Shown: positions 25,277-34,444, numbered from the stretch's first letter. The stretch is 64,000 bases of DNA from Emcibacter sp. (GCA_021741205.1 JAIOYI010000003.1:124001-188000), one strand, 5' to 3'. Program-made: numbers and translations. Notes: generated by a model from the sequence alone, not told the origin.

Positions 25277-26541
25277 TGTTCCGTTTTCTCATTTTTTGGT
25301 GTTGGAGCACCAGGGCCAGTGGTATAAAATGTTTTAGGGCATAAGCTGCCTAGTGCTTCCCGCTCTGCATGGGTGGGCATTTTTGCGGGTAAGGGCCTAT
25401 TTTCTTTCTTGTTTTTCGACAGCATATTCATCAAAAATTCGCCGCGAGGATCATCTGACAAGGGGCGCACCTCCAACTTGCCGGCTTTAACGGCTTCCTG
25501 AAATGCCTTATGGCCCCGTTTGGTGCGAATCAGTGTATAGGTCCAACCGTCAAGACCAATACCACCAGCTCCAATGTCGGCACTTTCGGCGCCGTAATCA
25601 AGACAATACAGGCAGGCAGGCCGTGCAAAATCACGATACTTCTTCAGCGATACCTCACGGGTTTCCCCATTATCAAGGCGGATAATAACTTTGCCTTTAA
25701 TGTTGATATTTTTTATTGTTTTAGGATCAATCTCTAAGATTTCACCTAACTTGGTGATGCTTTCGTGCGTAAAACTTTCAGAACAAAATAGCCCAAATAC
25801 CAATGAAACATTATTCTTGTACCATTTACTCATTTCTTGGCGAATGCTGGAGTTTTGCTGCAACCGAAGGCCGTCTACCTGACAGGGCACGCCAACCATT
25901 GCAACGGGGCCAACTTTTTGTTCAATAGCCTCCTGAAAGGCAAGCGTGTTAGGAGAATAGGTATAACGGGAGGCCGCACAATTCAGGACATCCTCGCGTG
26001 TTAAAGCCAATTTATGGCGCCCTATTTGCCTATTATCTTCCATGACATCACCAAGAATAGCACCTTCAATAGTTCCTGTTTCCATACCATGCAAAATCAG
26101 CGATGAAACCATACCGCCATCTTGACAATGTTTTAGAATTTCAGAATCGGTTGAACGGCTATAGATCCCATAAGCATACGGTCCATAACCTTCATCCTTG
26201 ATAGGTTCCTGATAATCCAGAAGTGCGGGCAGATCTTTATCAGCCGGTCGCAATACGGGGCAAACTTCTGCACAAAGCACGCATTGAACGCACGCATCCG
26301 GGCGAGCGTTTATAGGATTTTCATTTTTATAATCAAACACATCCACCGGGCAGATCGTTACACAGGCCGCACAGCCAATACATTTACCTGGCTTGACCAC
26401 TTCTTCCATAAGAAGATCAACGGCCTGAAAACCACCTCGATTGAGTTCGGTACGCCATGAAAAAGCCCATTCTTGAGCGTTGGCATTATCATCCAGAAGG
26501 CTTCTATAGCGCTCTATGACTTGCTTTGACCTCTCATCCAT
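25273..26541 (-). CDS. FrhB-family coenzyme F420 oxidoreductase with two [4Fe-4S] clusters
   Basis: A 422-residue iron-sulphur flavoprotein. Two ferredoxin motifs, CIGCAACVTIC (Cys 54, 57, 60, 64) and CVQCVLCAEVC (Cys 84, 87, 90, 94), precede the FrhB N domain (HCQDGGMVSSLI, VGVPCQVDGLR) and the FrhB C domain (LFCSESFTHESI, CLYCLDYGAESADIG). FrhB proteins carry FAD and pass electrons between FeS clusters and F420. The first 45 residues are an extra helical segment I do not recognise. It is the first gene of a three-gene operon with the 2-oxoacid oxidoreductase, facing the FO synthase gene, so F420 is the most likely partner. Alternatives in the wider family are chlorophyll-type or vinyl reductases. 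Confidence 0.9.
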   Translation of the reverse strand: MDERSKQVIERYRSLLDDNANAQEWAFSWRTELNRGGFQAVDLLMEEVVKPGKCIGCAACVTICPVDVFDYKNENPINARPDACVQCVLCAEVCPVLRPADKDLPALLDYQEPIKDEGYGPYAYGIYSRSTDSEILKHCQDGGMVSSLILHGMETGTIEGAILGDVMEDNRQIGRHKLALTREDVLNCAASRYTYSPNTLAFQEAIEQKVGPVAMVGVPCQVDGLRLQQNSSIRQEMSKWYKNNVSLVFGLFCSESFTHESITKLGEILEIDPKTIKNINIKGKVIIRLDNGETREVSLKKYRDFARPACLYCLDYGAESADIGAGGIGLDGWTYTLIRTKRGHKAFQEAVKAGKLEVRPLSDDPRGEFLMNMLSKNKKENRPLPAKMPTHAEREALGSLCPKTFYTTGPGAPTPKNEKTEQ

Positions 26542-26633
26542 TATCTATCATCACCCTGTTTGTACTAAAAAATTGCACAGCCACTCTTGCTTATGCAATT
26601 ATGATTTTCATATTATACTATAATGATCTGTTT

Positions 26634-26648
26634 TTGAATATAATTCAA
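26634..26648. promoter_or_regulatory. TTGAA-N5-TTCAA operator, site 2 (KOR-FrhB)
   Basis: TTGAATATAATTCAA lies 93 bases upstream of the FrhB-type gene. Read on the minus strand, a perfect TATAAT occurs at 26612-26617, 16 bases from ATTCAA, so the palindrome overlaps the likely -35 box. Otherwise the 26542-26750 gap is AT-rich and empty. Confidence 0.65.
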
Positions 26649-26750
26649 AAAAAATATTTTGTATATTAATTTTATACATCCGCAAAAAAAACATTTACTC
26701 AATCTTAAGTTTTTATAGAAAGCTAATGAATTTTAGAATATTATTTACAT

Positions 26751-28517
26751 TTAAGTCATCATTGGATAAATCCGATTACTTTGATGAGCCATTTTTTGCA
26801 TCATAATATAGGCAGGTTGGTGATGGTAATTTTCACCATAAAGTTTGTCTAGCATTTGAATAAATGCTGATAATCCAATAGTATCTATAAAGGACATGAC
26901 CCCACCAGTGTAAGACGGAAACCCATTAACAAGCAGGGAAATCAAATCTGCATCCACAGACCCTATCAAACCTTTTTCCAAAGCCACAAAAGCCGCATAC
27001 ACTTGAGCGCACAATAAACAATTTTTAACATCATCCACACTCATTGCGTGTTTTTCAAATGACGTCAAGACAGCATTATTACTAACGGAAAGGAGAGGCC
27101 CCGCAGACATACCTGCTGCTATAGCAGCATTTTCAATTAATATCGGACTGATTCCCATGCCTACCAAGCGCTCGGCTTCTTTATTATATGCGGAATCTAA
27201 CATAAGACTAAATGGTTCACAGTCCTTATTTTGCACCGTAGGCGTTTTTCGCATACGCTGGCACAGACTCTTTATGCGAGCGACAGTTTCAGCAGAAGTA
27301 TTATCATTTTTGATAATCTCAACTGCTTTTACTTTGTCTATAGGGTCTGAGATATAAAGTCCTATGATACGGTCATTCGGCATGTCATGAGGCACACTGG
27401 TAGACATTAAATTCTGCTGGTTTTCTCTAGCGATAATCAACATATCAACGTCTGCATTTATATCCTGAGTAACAAGGGTTATCCCCTCTTTTGCACAAAT
27501 ATCTCCCAATAATTTCTGGTAGGGGGCTGTCCCGATCAGGCCAATAGTTTTCACTGTTGGGCGTGAAGACGGATCCTCTTGAGATGGTTTGTCAGCCGCA
27601 CCTTTATTCAAGAACAGAGTGCGAATCATATTACGCGCCACTGGGTTACGGGTCAGGGCTGAAAATTCTTTTGTTTCTATTCGAAGAGCGGTATCCATAT
27701 CAGATACGGTTGTTCCATTAAAAAGACATCGCAACGCCGCTATGGGACTTGGGTAATTATATTTAAAATCAATACTGACTTGTAAAGTCAATTTTTGAAA
27801 TAACTGGGCGATTGACATTTGGTTCAATCCCGACCCTCCTAGAATCTTAAATCCACGTCGATCCCAAGGTTGTGTAGATATGCCCTTCTCAAGAATCCAT
27901 TTTTCAGCCGTTTCCAATAAACTATCCAATGGCGTTACCGCATCAACTATGCCCATCTCGAGAGCTTCATGGGGATTAATATAACGACTAGACAAAATAA
28001 GAGATGCGGCTTTTTCAAGACCAATCAAACGGGGCAGTCTCTGAGTCCCACCACCTCCAGGCAACAATCCGAGTGATATCTCTGGCAAGCCCAATAATAG
28101 CTTTGGGTTATCCACAACAACACGGTAATGACAGGCCAATGCCAATTCAAATCCGCCCCCCAATGCCGTGCCATTTATGGCGACTGCAACGGGCTTACCG
28201 CAGGTCTCAAGCTTTCGTAGTGATTGGGTATATGTCCTTGATTGCTCATAAGCCTCTTTTGCCGTGCGCCCTTGGTCATAATAACGCACGATTCGGTTAA
28301 GGTCGCCACCAACTATAAAACTTGATTTAGCAGAATGGATAACAGCCCCTATTGCCTTGTCATCCTGTGCCAGATAGTCTGCCACCCGTCCAAAATCAAC
28401 ATGCATTTCAGGGGTGAGAACGTTAACGGAACGATCTTTCACATCAATCACAATGAAAACCACACCATTGTCTTGGCGGTGATAACTCATAGTATCGAAA
28501 ATAACTTGGTCGGTCAT
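26751..28517 (-). CDS. FadJ-like enoyl-CoA hydratase with degenerate dehydrogenase half
   Basis: The N-terminal 240 residues form an intact crotonase domain: NGTALGGGFELALACHYRV and LGLPEISLGLLPGGGGTQRLPRL, each with its catalytic Glu. The rest should be a 3-hydroxyacyl-CoA dehydrogenase, but the NAD-binding fingerprint GxGxMG is replaced by GLIGTAPYQKLLG, the Rossmann part is shortened, and the total length is 588 rather than about 700-720. The C-terminal helical domain (FPSYTGGVMSFID is recognisable) remains. The protein probably hydrates enoyl-CoA but no longer oxidises the product, a job the nearby HSD10-type SDR could do. It is followed by the thiolase gene upstream on the same strand. 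Confidence 0.82.
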   Translation of the reverse strand: MTDQVIFDTMSYHRQDNGVVFIVIDVKDRSVNVLTPEMHVDFGRVADYLAQDDKAIGAVIHSAKSSFIVGGDLNRIVRYYDQGRTAKEAYEQSRTYTQSLRKLETCGKPVAVAINGTALGGGFELALACHYRVVVDNPKLLLGLPEISLGLLPGGGGTQRLPRLIGLEKAASLILSSRYINPHEALEMGIVDAVTPLDSLLETAEKWILEKGISTQPWDRRGFKILGGSGLNQMSIAQLFQKLTLQVSIDFKYNYPSPIAALRCLFNGTTVSDMDTALRIETKEFSALTRNPVARNMIRTLFLNKGAADKPSQEDPSSRPTVKTIGLIGTAPYQKLLGDICAKEGITLVTQDINADVDMLIIARENQQNLMSTSVPHDMPNDRIIGLYISDPIDKVKAVEIIKNDNTSAETVARIKSLCQRMRKTPTVQNKDCEPFSLMLDSAYNKEAERLVGMGISPILIENAAIAAGMSAGPLLSVSNNAVLTSFEKHAMSVDDVKNCLLCAQVYAAFVALEKGLIGSVDADLISLLVNGFPSYTGGVMSFIDTIGLSAFIQMLDKLYGENYHHQPAYIMMQKMAHQSNRIYPMMT

Positions 28518-28552
28518 GTTACAGTTCCTTTTATGCGAAAATATGGCCTGCT

Positions 28553-29758
28553 TTATAGTCGTTCAATGATTGTCGCTGTACCCATTCCGGCCCCAACGCA
28601 TAAATTTACCAAAGCTATTCCCAGTCCACGTCGTTCCAATTCATCTAATACTGTTCCGAGTATCATGACACCCGTCGCCCCAATCGGATGTCCCATCGCT
28701 ATTGAACCACCGTTGACATTTATCTGGTCATGGGGAATGTTCATTTCTTCCATAAAAAGCAAGACAACAGAGGCAAAAGCTTCATTTAATTCAAACAGAT
28801 CAATATCTGACCGACTCATACCCGCTTTTTCCAATGCTTTTTTTGCAGAGGGTGTTGGCCCCGTTAGCATTAACGTAGGGTCAGTTCCAACAGAGGCACA
28901 TGAACGAATACGGGCGCGGGGCTTTAGACCCATTTTCTCACCCATTTCGGCTGAACCGATTAAGATTGCTCCTGCTCCATCAACGATACCACTTGAGTTT
29001 CCTGCTGTATGAACATGATTGAGAGCCTTAATTTCTGGAAACTTTAAGATAGTTTTTTGATCATATCCACTGGCACCCAAACCTTCAAAAACAGCCTTTA
29101 ATTCTCCAAGACTTTCCAGAGTAGTGTTTGATCTTATGGCCTCATCACGTGTGAGCAAGGGCAAACCAATTTCGTCCACCACGGGAATAACAGAACGGTC
29201 AAAATATCCCTGCTTCCATGCCTCCGCAGCCCTGCGCTGACTTTCCACGGCATAGCTGTCAACATCTTGGCGAGAGTAGCCATGCAATGTGGCAATTAAG
29301 TCGGCGGCAATTCCTTGGGGTACATATTGAATTTTATACGAAAGCCCTGGATCCGATGACCACGCGCCACCTGATGAACCAATAGGAATACGAGACATAC
29401 TCTCCACACCACAGCCAATGACAAGGTCACACTGACCTGACATAACTTTTGCTGTCGCTAAATTAACAGCCTCTAATCCCGATGAACAAAATCTGTGGAC
29501 CTGTTGCCCTGGTACCGTCGTGGCATAATCCGCAGCAAGAGCAGCACTGCGCCCAATGGCACTGCCTTGTTCTCCTATGGGGGACCCACAACCCGCTATA
29601 ACATCATCAACAAGTGACGTATCAAGATTATTGCGGTCTCGGAGATGCATCAGGGATTGTGCCAACATATTGACGGGTGATACACTATGGAGCGCCCCGT
29701 TTGGTCGACCTTTTCCCCGAGGGGTTCTCAGATGATCAAATATAAAGGCATCAACCAT
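28553..29758 (-). CDS. acetyl-CoA acyltransferase (thiolase)
   Basis: A 401-residue thiolase of the degradative type. The nucleophile is Cys91 in HRFCSSGLEAVNLA; GGSIAMGHPIGATG supplies the active-site His, and CVGAGMG near the C-terminus the second Cys. NEAFASV is also present. I place the start at 29758 (AGGGAG upstream), not at the ATG 51 bases earlier, because MVDAFIFDHLRTPRGKG is the normal thiolase opening. It lies 35 bases before the FadJ-like gene, forming a two-gene beta-oxidation operon that diverges from the SDR/isomerase operon. Confidence 0.92.
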   Translation of the reverse strand: MVDAFIFDHLRTPRGKGRPNGALHSVSPVNMLAQSLMHLRDRNNLDTSLVDDVIAGCGSPIGEQGSAIGRSAALAADYATTVPGQQVHRFCSSGLEAVNLATAKVMSGQCDLVIGCGVESMSRIPIGSSGGAWSSDPGLSYKIQYVPQGIAADLIATLHGYSRQDVDSYAVESQRRAAEAWKQGYFDRSVIPVVDEIGLPLLTRDEAIRSNTTLESLGELKAVFEGLGASGYDQKTILKFPEIKALNHVHTAGNSSGIVDGAGAILIGSAEMGEKMGLKPRARIRSCASVGTDPTLMLTGPTPSAKKALEKAGMSRSDIDLFELNEAFASVVLLFMEEMNIPHDQINVNGGSIAMGHPIGATGVMILGTVLDELERRGLGIALVNLCVGAGMGTATIIERL

Positions 29759-29873
29759 AACTTTTCTAACTCCCTTGATAAATTTTCCAGTTTGACCCTT
29801 CACCTTCATCGCTGAAGCAAGCCATGGCGTCTTTCAAAACCACTATAATTATATTTAAAAGAGGGCGATAGTA

Positions 29874-29933
29874 TTTTTTTGTATTTTATTCAAAAACTAG
29901 TCATTTTTTTGTATTTTATTCAAAAACAGATCA
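29874..29933. repeat. tandem 30-bp repeat, two units
   Basis: Units 29874-29903 and 29904-29933 are identical except for three bases near the end. Each has seven T, then GTATTTTATTCAAAAAC. The repeat sits in the divergent gap between the thiolase and SDR genes. It carries the half-site TTCAA but no full TTGAA-N5-TTCAA site. Confidence 0.75.
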
Positions 29934-29944
29934 TTATAGTATAG

Positions 29945-29962
29945 TCTCATTCTAGAATGAGA
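29945..29962. promoter_or_regulatory. perfect 18-bp palindrome, candidate operator
   Basis: TCTCATTCTAGAATGAGA is a perfect palindrome 51 bases upstream of the SDR gene at 30014, just after the tandem repeat and inside the divergent promoter region. I did not see another copy, so the regulator is unknown. Confidence 0.5.
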
Positions 29963-30013
29963 AGGCAGAATTATAAAAGGGTGTGATATACCCTAAATAA
30001 CAGGAGTAAAATT

Positions 30014-30775
30014 ATGGACCTTTCAAAAAAAGTAGCAATTGTAACAGGCGGTGCGTCAGGTCTTGGTGAAGGTGTGGTACGCCGTTTTTGTCAAGAAGAT
30101 ACTAAAGTTGCCATATTTGATCGCAATGAAACCTTAGGTCAGCAACTCGCTGACGAATTAGGGGATAATGTTATTTTCTGCCAAGTTGATGTGGTGGATG
30201 ACGACTCTGTCCACACTGCTATTGAGCAGGTTATGAAGAGTTTTGGAGCCATCCACTTCTGTATCAATTGTGCAGGCCGGAGCAGTGGGGCAACGAAAAC
30301 CCTTAGCCGTAAGGGTCGATTTCCCATGGATCTTTACCGGGATGTCATCAATATCAATCTGGTTGGTACTTTTAATGTTCTAAGTCACGCAGCCGAGAAA
30401 ATGGCCTTAAATGAACCCAACGAACAAGGTGAACGTGGTATCATTATAAATACCTCCTCTATCGCCGCTTATGAAGGTCAGGCTGGACAGGTTGCCTATG
30501 CCGCCACCAAAGGAGCCATTGTCAGTATGACCTTACCCATTGCCCGTGATCTGGCGCACTATGGTATTCGCAGCGTCACTATTGCGCCAGGTCTTTGCGA
30601 GACACCTATTTTGAAAAATGTTACGCCAGAGGTTAAAGAAAAACTGGCCAAAGCCATACCCTTTCCAAAGCGTTTAGCAGAGCCGTCTGAGTTTGCCGAT
30701 CTGGCTGTAAGTATTATCAGAAATAGTTATATTAATGGGGAAACCATTCGTCTAGATGGTGGTTTACGTTTATAG
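30014..30775 (+). CDS. SDR, 3-hydroxyacyl-CoA dehydrogenase type 2 (HSD10-like)
   Basis: A 253-residue short-chain dehydrogenase with the cofactor loop TGGASGLGEG (residues 12-21), the NAD-preferring acidic FDRN after strand 2, NCAG, a catalytic Ser in NTSSIAAYEGQ and the YAATK catalytic Tyr/Lys. The opening and the insertion before the NINLVGTFNVL block resemble type-2 3-hydroxyacyl-CoA dehydrogenases (HSD10). It would oxidise 3-hydroxyacyl-CoA to 3-ketoacyl-CoA with NAD, the step apparently lost from the FadJ-like protein. The isomerase gene follows 37 bases later. Confidence 0.9.
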   Translation: MDLSKKVAIVTGGASGLGEGVVRRFCQEDTKVAIFDRNETLGQQLADELGDNVIFCQVDVVDDDSVHTAIEQVMKSFGAIHFCINCAGRSSGATKTLSRKGRFPMDLYRDVININLVGTFNVLSHAAEKMALNEPNEQGERGIIINTSSIAAYEGQAGQVAYAATKGAIVSMTLPIARDLAHYGIRSVTIAPGLCETPILKNVTPEVKEKLAKAIPFPKRLAEPSEFADLAVSIIRNSYINGETIRLDGGLRL

Positions 30776-30812
30776 GCGTTTCTTTAATAGAATAATTTTA
30801 CAAGGAAAATTC

Positions 30813-31601
30813 ATGTCCGACTACCAATCTATACTCTATAATACAACAACCCATGGGGTCGCTGAAATTACCCTAAACCGTCCAGAAGCAGTAAATGCCT
30901 TTCATACATCACTGCGAGCGGATCTTCTGGCAGCGTTACAGATGGCAGAGAAAGATTCTGATATTCGCGTTGTAATCATCACAGGTGCAGGGCGTGGGTT
31001 TTCTTCTGGAACTGATCTCAATGAAAATTATCTGGCAAAATATTCTACGATCACCGATTTATTGATAGAAGAATATAAACCCATAATTATGACAATTAGC
31101 CATATGCCAAAAATTGTAATTGCGGCCGTTAATGGCCCAGCCGCAGGCGTTGGCGGAGCGATAGCTATGGCTTGTGATTTGATGATTATGGGAGAAAAAA
31201 GTTTTATTTATCAAGCCTTTGCCCCTATAAGCCTAATCCCAGATGGTGGCTCAACATGGCAATTGGTACAGGCAATTGGCTATAAAAGGGCCTTTGAGCT
31301 GATTATCACAGGAGGACGATTGGCCGCTGATAAATGTGTGGAATATGGCTTAGCTAACAAGGTCGTAAAGGATGCTGATCTCCTTGGTGAAGCCCGTGCA
31401 TGGGCGGAACATCTAGCTAAAGGAGCTCCTCTGTCTCAAACCTACTCCAAACAACTTCTAAAGGCCGCACAAACAAGCAGTCTAGAAGAAGCCTTTAATC
31501 ACGAAGCAAAAGTTCAGGAGATCTGCATTGCATCAAATGACTTCAAAGAAGGCGTAAGCGCTTTTTTTGACAAGCGCTCCCCAGAATTCACGGGCCAATA
31601 A
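30813..31601 (+). CDS. enoyl-CoA hydratase/isomerase, PaaG-like
   Basis: A 262-residue crotonase. AAGGAAA lies just before ATG 30813. GRGFSSGTDL is the first oxyanion region and NGPAAGVGGAIAMACDL the second; this one lacks the first catalytic Glu of true hydratases. LIPDGGSTW keeps the Asp used by PaaG-type and delta3,delta2-enoyl-CoA isomerases. I therefore favour an isomerase that moves a double bond or rearranges a ring. It is the second gene after the HSD10-like SDR. The convergent SDR stop lies a few bases downstream. Confidence 0.85.
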   Translation: MSDYQSILYNTTTHGVAEITLNRPEAVNAFHTSLRADLLAALQMAEKDSDIRVVIITGAGRGFSSGTDLNENYLAKYSTITDLLIEEYKPIIMTISHMPKIVIAAVNGPAAGVGGAIAMACDLMIMGEKSFIYQAFAPISLIPDGGSTWQLVQAIGYKRAFELIITGGRLAADKCVEYGLANKVVKDADLLGEARAWAEHLAKGAPLSQTYSKQLLKAAQTSSLEEAFNHEAKVQEICIASNDFKEGVSAFFDKRSPEFTGQ

Positions 31602-31604
31602 ATA

Positions 31605-32360
31605 TTATTGGATAATAAGTCCGTTATCGAGCATGATTTCCGCTCCGTTCATGAAACGGGACTCATCTGAGGCCAGGTAAACCACCATATAAGCCACATC
31701 CTTAGCGGCTCCAGCAGAATCTATGGGTAGTTTCCCATCAGGAATTACTGCCGGTTCTTCATCTGCACGACCTGTTGCAAACTGAACCATTGGTGTTTCA
31801 ATTGACCCGGGGTGCACACTATTGCACCGAATATCATAACCCTTTTCTTGACAATGCAACGCAACCGATTTTGTCATGGATCTTACCGCACCTTTTGCGG
31901 CGCTATAGGCAAAAAATATTGAGAAGCCAAGATGAGAGGCAACCGAGGACATATTAATTATAGAGCCCCCGCCACTAGCCGCCATGGCTGGTATAGCATA
32001 TTTACACCCAAGAAAAACACCTTCGGTCATAATACTGTTGGCAAGGCGAAATTGCTCCAATGTAGTCTCTTCTGGATCAGCTAGAATAACAATACCAGCA
32101 TTATTCACTAAAACATCAAGGCGACCAAAATGATCCAGCGTTTTCTGAATAGCCGCTTTCCAGTCATCCTCTTGCGTCACATCCAGATGAACATATAGAG
32201 CACTCTCACCAATATCTTCTGCGAGCGCCTTTCCCTGCGCATCATTAATGTCAGTAATCACAACCTTAGCACCTTCAGCAGCCAATAATTCAGCATCAGC
32301 CTTTCCCAGTCCAGATGCACCACCAGTAATGATGGCGACTTTGCCAGATACCCTACCCAT
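31605..32360 (-). CDS. short-chain dehydrogenase/reductase, hydroxysteroid-dehydrogenase-like
   Basis: A 251-residue SDR: TGGASGLGKADAE cofactor loop, ITDIND (Asp favours NAD), NNAGI, NMSSVASHLG and YSAAKGAVRSMTKS with the catalytic Tyr/Lys. Overall it resembles 3-alpha/20-beta-hydroxysteroid and cyclopentanol dehydrogenases. The start is set at 32360, where MGRVSGKVAIITGG begins; an upstream ATG would overlap the quinoprotein gene. It lies 31 bases after the quinoprotein gene, so an alcohol-oxidising pair, periplasmic and cytoplasmic, may be co-transcribed. The substrate is not known. Confidence 0.87.
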   Translation of the reverse strand: MGRVSGKVAIITGGASGLGKADAELLAAEGAKVVITDINDAQGKALAEDIGESALYVHLDVTQEDDWKAAIQKTLDHFGRLDVLVNNAGIVILADPEETTLEQFRLANSIMTEGVFLGCKYAIPAMAASGGGSIINMSSVASHLGFSIFFAYSAAKGAVRSMTKSVALHCQEKGYDIRCNSVHPGSIETPMVQFATGRADEEPAVIPDGKLPIDSAGAAKDVAYMVVYLASDESRFMNGAEIMLDNGLIIQ

Positions 32361-32391
32361 TTCAACTCTCTTTCTATCGCAATTAATGAAA

Positions 32392-34260
32392 TTATTTAGC
32401 CACTTCAAATGCAATCAACACATTCCCCGGCATATGCAAATAAATACCATATCCCGATTGAACATACATCATTCCTTTATGAAAGATAGGCCCCACAGAT
32501 CCGCCAAACGAACCTCCAAAAGCCTTTGATCCCGCAATGTCTGTATAATCTCGCGCCGTATCATATTCCCAGATAACATGTCCAGTTTCATCATCATAGA
32601 CCCTCAACCAGCCATCCATTGCACCAGCAATAACCATGCCATCAAGCGCCGTTGCCGCTGCGGAAATACCTGGTGTACAAAATGTTCTGCCGAGACATTT
32701 GTCATCATGCAGGGTTCGCCATTTTATTTGACCAGTTTTGAGGTCTAGGGCTACCATCCCTGGCTTTTCTTCCCATTTCCACGGCCAGTCATGGCGATCT
32801 GGAAAATCAGATACCGGAACGAATAAATTATCACCGTCACGGGCCATACCGAAATGTACACCGCCCTGAATCCCACCTTTGCCTACACGGCGCATCCATA
32901 TCTCTTTTCCGTCGTCATCAGGATCCAAAGCATAAACCGCTCCTGATTTCTGCCCTGCAATAACAAGGTCTTTACCATCGCTTGTCGTTGCCAGCATTAT
33001 AGCAGCACCAAAATCAAAATCAGGTCCGTCTTCCTCAGGACAGTTACTCCTGTCTTCCACTTCACAACCAACATTCCATGCATCTTGTGCCGTTTTCTGC
33101 TGTACCCACAGTATATCACCAGTTTTTATGTTAAAAGCAAAGACCGCATCACTGGACCCATTGGCAGGTGACGAATAATTTTCCCCCGTCCCAGCATAAA
33201 TACGTCCACGCCTCTTATCTAAAGCAAGATTTGACCAAATTGGCGCACCTGAAGGTCCCCATATCTTTGTTCCGACACTGGTTTTTCCCGTTTCGATCAA
33301 AGGTTCCTGAATGGTTTCCGTTCGCCATAACTCTTGTCCCGTTTTAGCATTATAAGCCAGCAACATACCCCGAAAGCTACAACATTCATAAAGTGGATTA
33401 GCGGCTGAAGTTACCTCAAGAGAAGATAAAGCAAGATATATAACACCATCATCATAAAGGGGCGACGCTGTAATTGTCACACTGGGGTGATCATTAGGGT
33501 TATCCGACCAAATTTCTTCACCTGTATCCGCCCGCACCGCATAAAGCGTGCCTGTAAGATCACCGAAATAGATAACTGGAAAATTTTCCTTCATTCCTTG
33601 TGAGTCATTGGTCCAATCCTGAGGAATAATTGCTGTGCGTACTTCTGCCGCAGCCTGAAAACTCCACCTGATACAGCCTGTATCATGATCAAGAGCATAT
33701 ACTCGGCCATCGGCGCTTCCAGTATAAATAGCCCCACCCAAGATTAACGGTTGTGAGCGGGTTCTAACCGCACCAGGAAAAGGAAAAACCCACTTAACCT
33801 TCATGGTTTTAATAGAATTTTTGTCAACACCTGCTGTCGCTGCATCTACATATCTGGTGTTTTTCCGATCAAAACCCCAGCCTGAAGTATCAGGATGTTG
33901 ATTATAATCAAACCAAGCGGCATTAACGGCGCATTTTCTTTGCTCTACAGCCGTATATGTGTCTGGATCTCTACCGGTCAAAAAGGTCGCTACTGCTTTC
34001 TTTTCTATAACAGATAAATGTGTTGCTTGCTCTTGCATAGCACCATCCGTTAAGGCTTTAAGGATCATTGTCGGACTCATCAAAGACAGCATGTCTTTAT
34101 GAGGTGCCTTGGCAACACTACCATTGTGACACTCTTGACAATTTTTCTCAAATACAGCCTGGCCTGACATAGTCTCCTCAGAAAAAGCCGATGGTAAGAT
34201 AAACAGAGAGACTGTTATGATAACAGCGATTAATGAACTTTGTTTTGCCGCTAATCTCAT
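32392..34260 (-). CDS. PQQ-dependent quinohaemoprotein dehydrogenase, polyvinyl-alcohol-dehydrogenase-like
   Basis: A 622-residue periplasmic enzyme: signal peptide (residues 1-28), cytochrome c domain with CQECH (Cys41, Cys44, His45), then an eight-bladed PQQ propeller with repeated W-motifs such as GRVYALDHDTGCIRWSF, GTLYAVRADTGEEIW and GSGKK-like blades. The opening of the propeller (GWGFDRKNTRY) and the N-terminal haem position resemble polyvinyl alcohol dehydrogenase. It should oxidise a secondary alcohol and give electrons to a c-type cytochrome. Further promoters in the 34261-34452 gap were not identified. Confidence 0.88.
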   Translation of the reverse strand: MRLAAKQSSLIAVIITVSLFILPSAFSEETMSGQAVFEKNCQECHNGSVAKAPHKDMLSLMSPTMILKALTDGAMQEQATHLSVIEKKAVATFLTGRDPDTYTAVEQRKCAVNAAWFDYNQHPDTSGWGFDRKNTRYVDAATAGVDKNSIKTMKVKWVFPFPGAVRTRSQPLILGGAIYTGSADGRVYALDHDTGCIRWSFQAAAEVRTAIIPQDWTNDSQGMKENFPVIYFGDLTGTLYAVRADTGEEIWSDNPNDHPSVTITASPLYDDGVIYLALSSLEVTSAANPLYECCSFRGMLLAYNAKTGQELWRTETIQEPLIETGKTSVGTKIWGPSGAPIWSNLALDKRRGRIYAGTGENYSSPANGSSDAVFAFNIKTGDILWVQQKTAQDAWNVGCEVEDRSNCPEEDGPDFDFGAAIMLATTSDGKDLVIAGQKSGAVYALDPDDDGKEIWMRRVGKGGIQGGVHFGMARDGDNLFVPVSDFPDRHDWPWKWEEKPGMVALDLKTGQIKWRTLHDDKCLGRTFCTPGISAAATALDGMVIAGAMDGWLRVYDDETGHVIWEYDTARDYTDIAGSKAFGGSFGGSVGPIFHKGMMYVQSGYGIYLHMPGNVLIAFEVAK

Positions 34261-34406
34261 TATTTTATACCTACGTTATTAAAATAATTCTCTTTCAAGG
34301 CGCAATAGAGCTTTGAGCCCCTTTGTTCTTTTAAAAATAGTCTCTAATTTATGGGTAATAATTATTTATAAACTTCACAAAATACAAAAATTACACAAGA
34401 AAAACT

Positions 34407-34444
34407 ACACAGGCAAGAAACACGTATGGTGTCCTTGCCTGTGT
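34407..34444 (-). terminator. rho-independent terminator of TonB receptor gene
   Basis: ACACAGGCAAG (34407-34417) and CTTGCCTGTGT (34434-34444) form an 11-bp perfect stem with a 16-base loop. On the minus strand the stem is followed by GTTTTTC. It begins nine bases after the receptor stop codon. Confidence 0.8.

Noticed and set aside
29874..29933. Possible CRISPR fragment (two 30-bp units)
   Set aside because: The units are directly adjacent, without spacers, and no cas genes are present; it is a simple tandem duplication.
31595..31611. CCAATAA-ATA-TTATTGG as bidirectional terminator between convergent genes
   Set aside because: The stem is seven A/T-rich pairs with no T-run and overlaps both stop codons; it may be chance.
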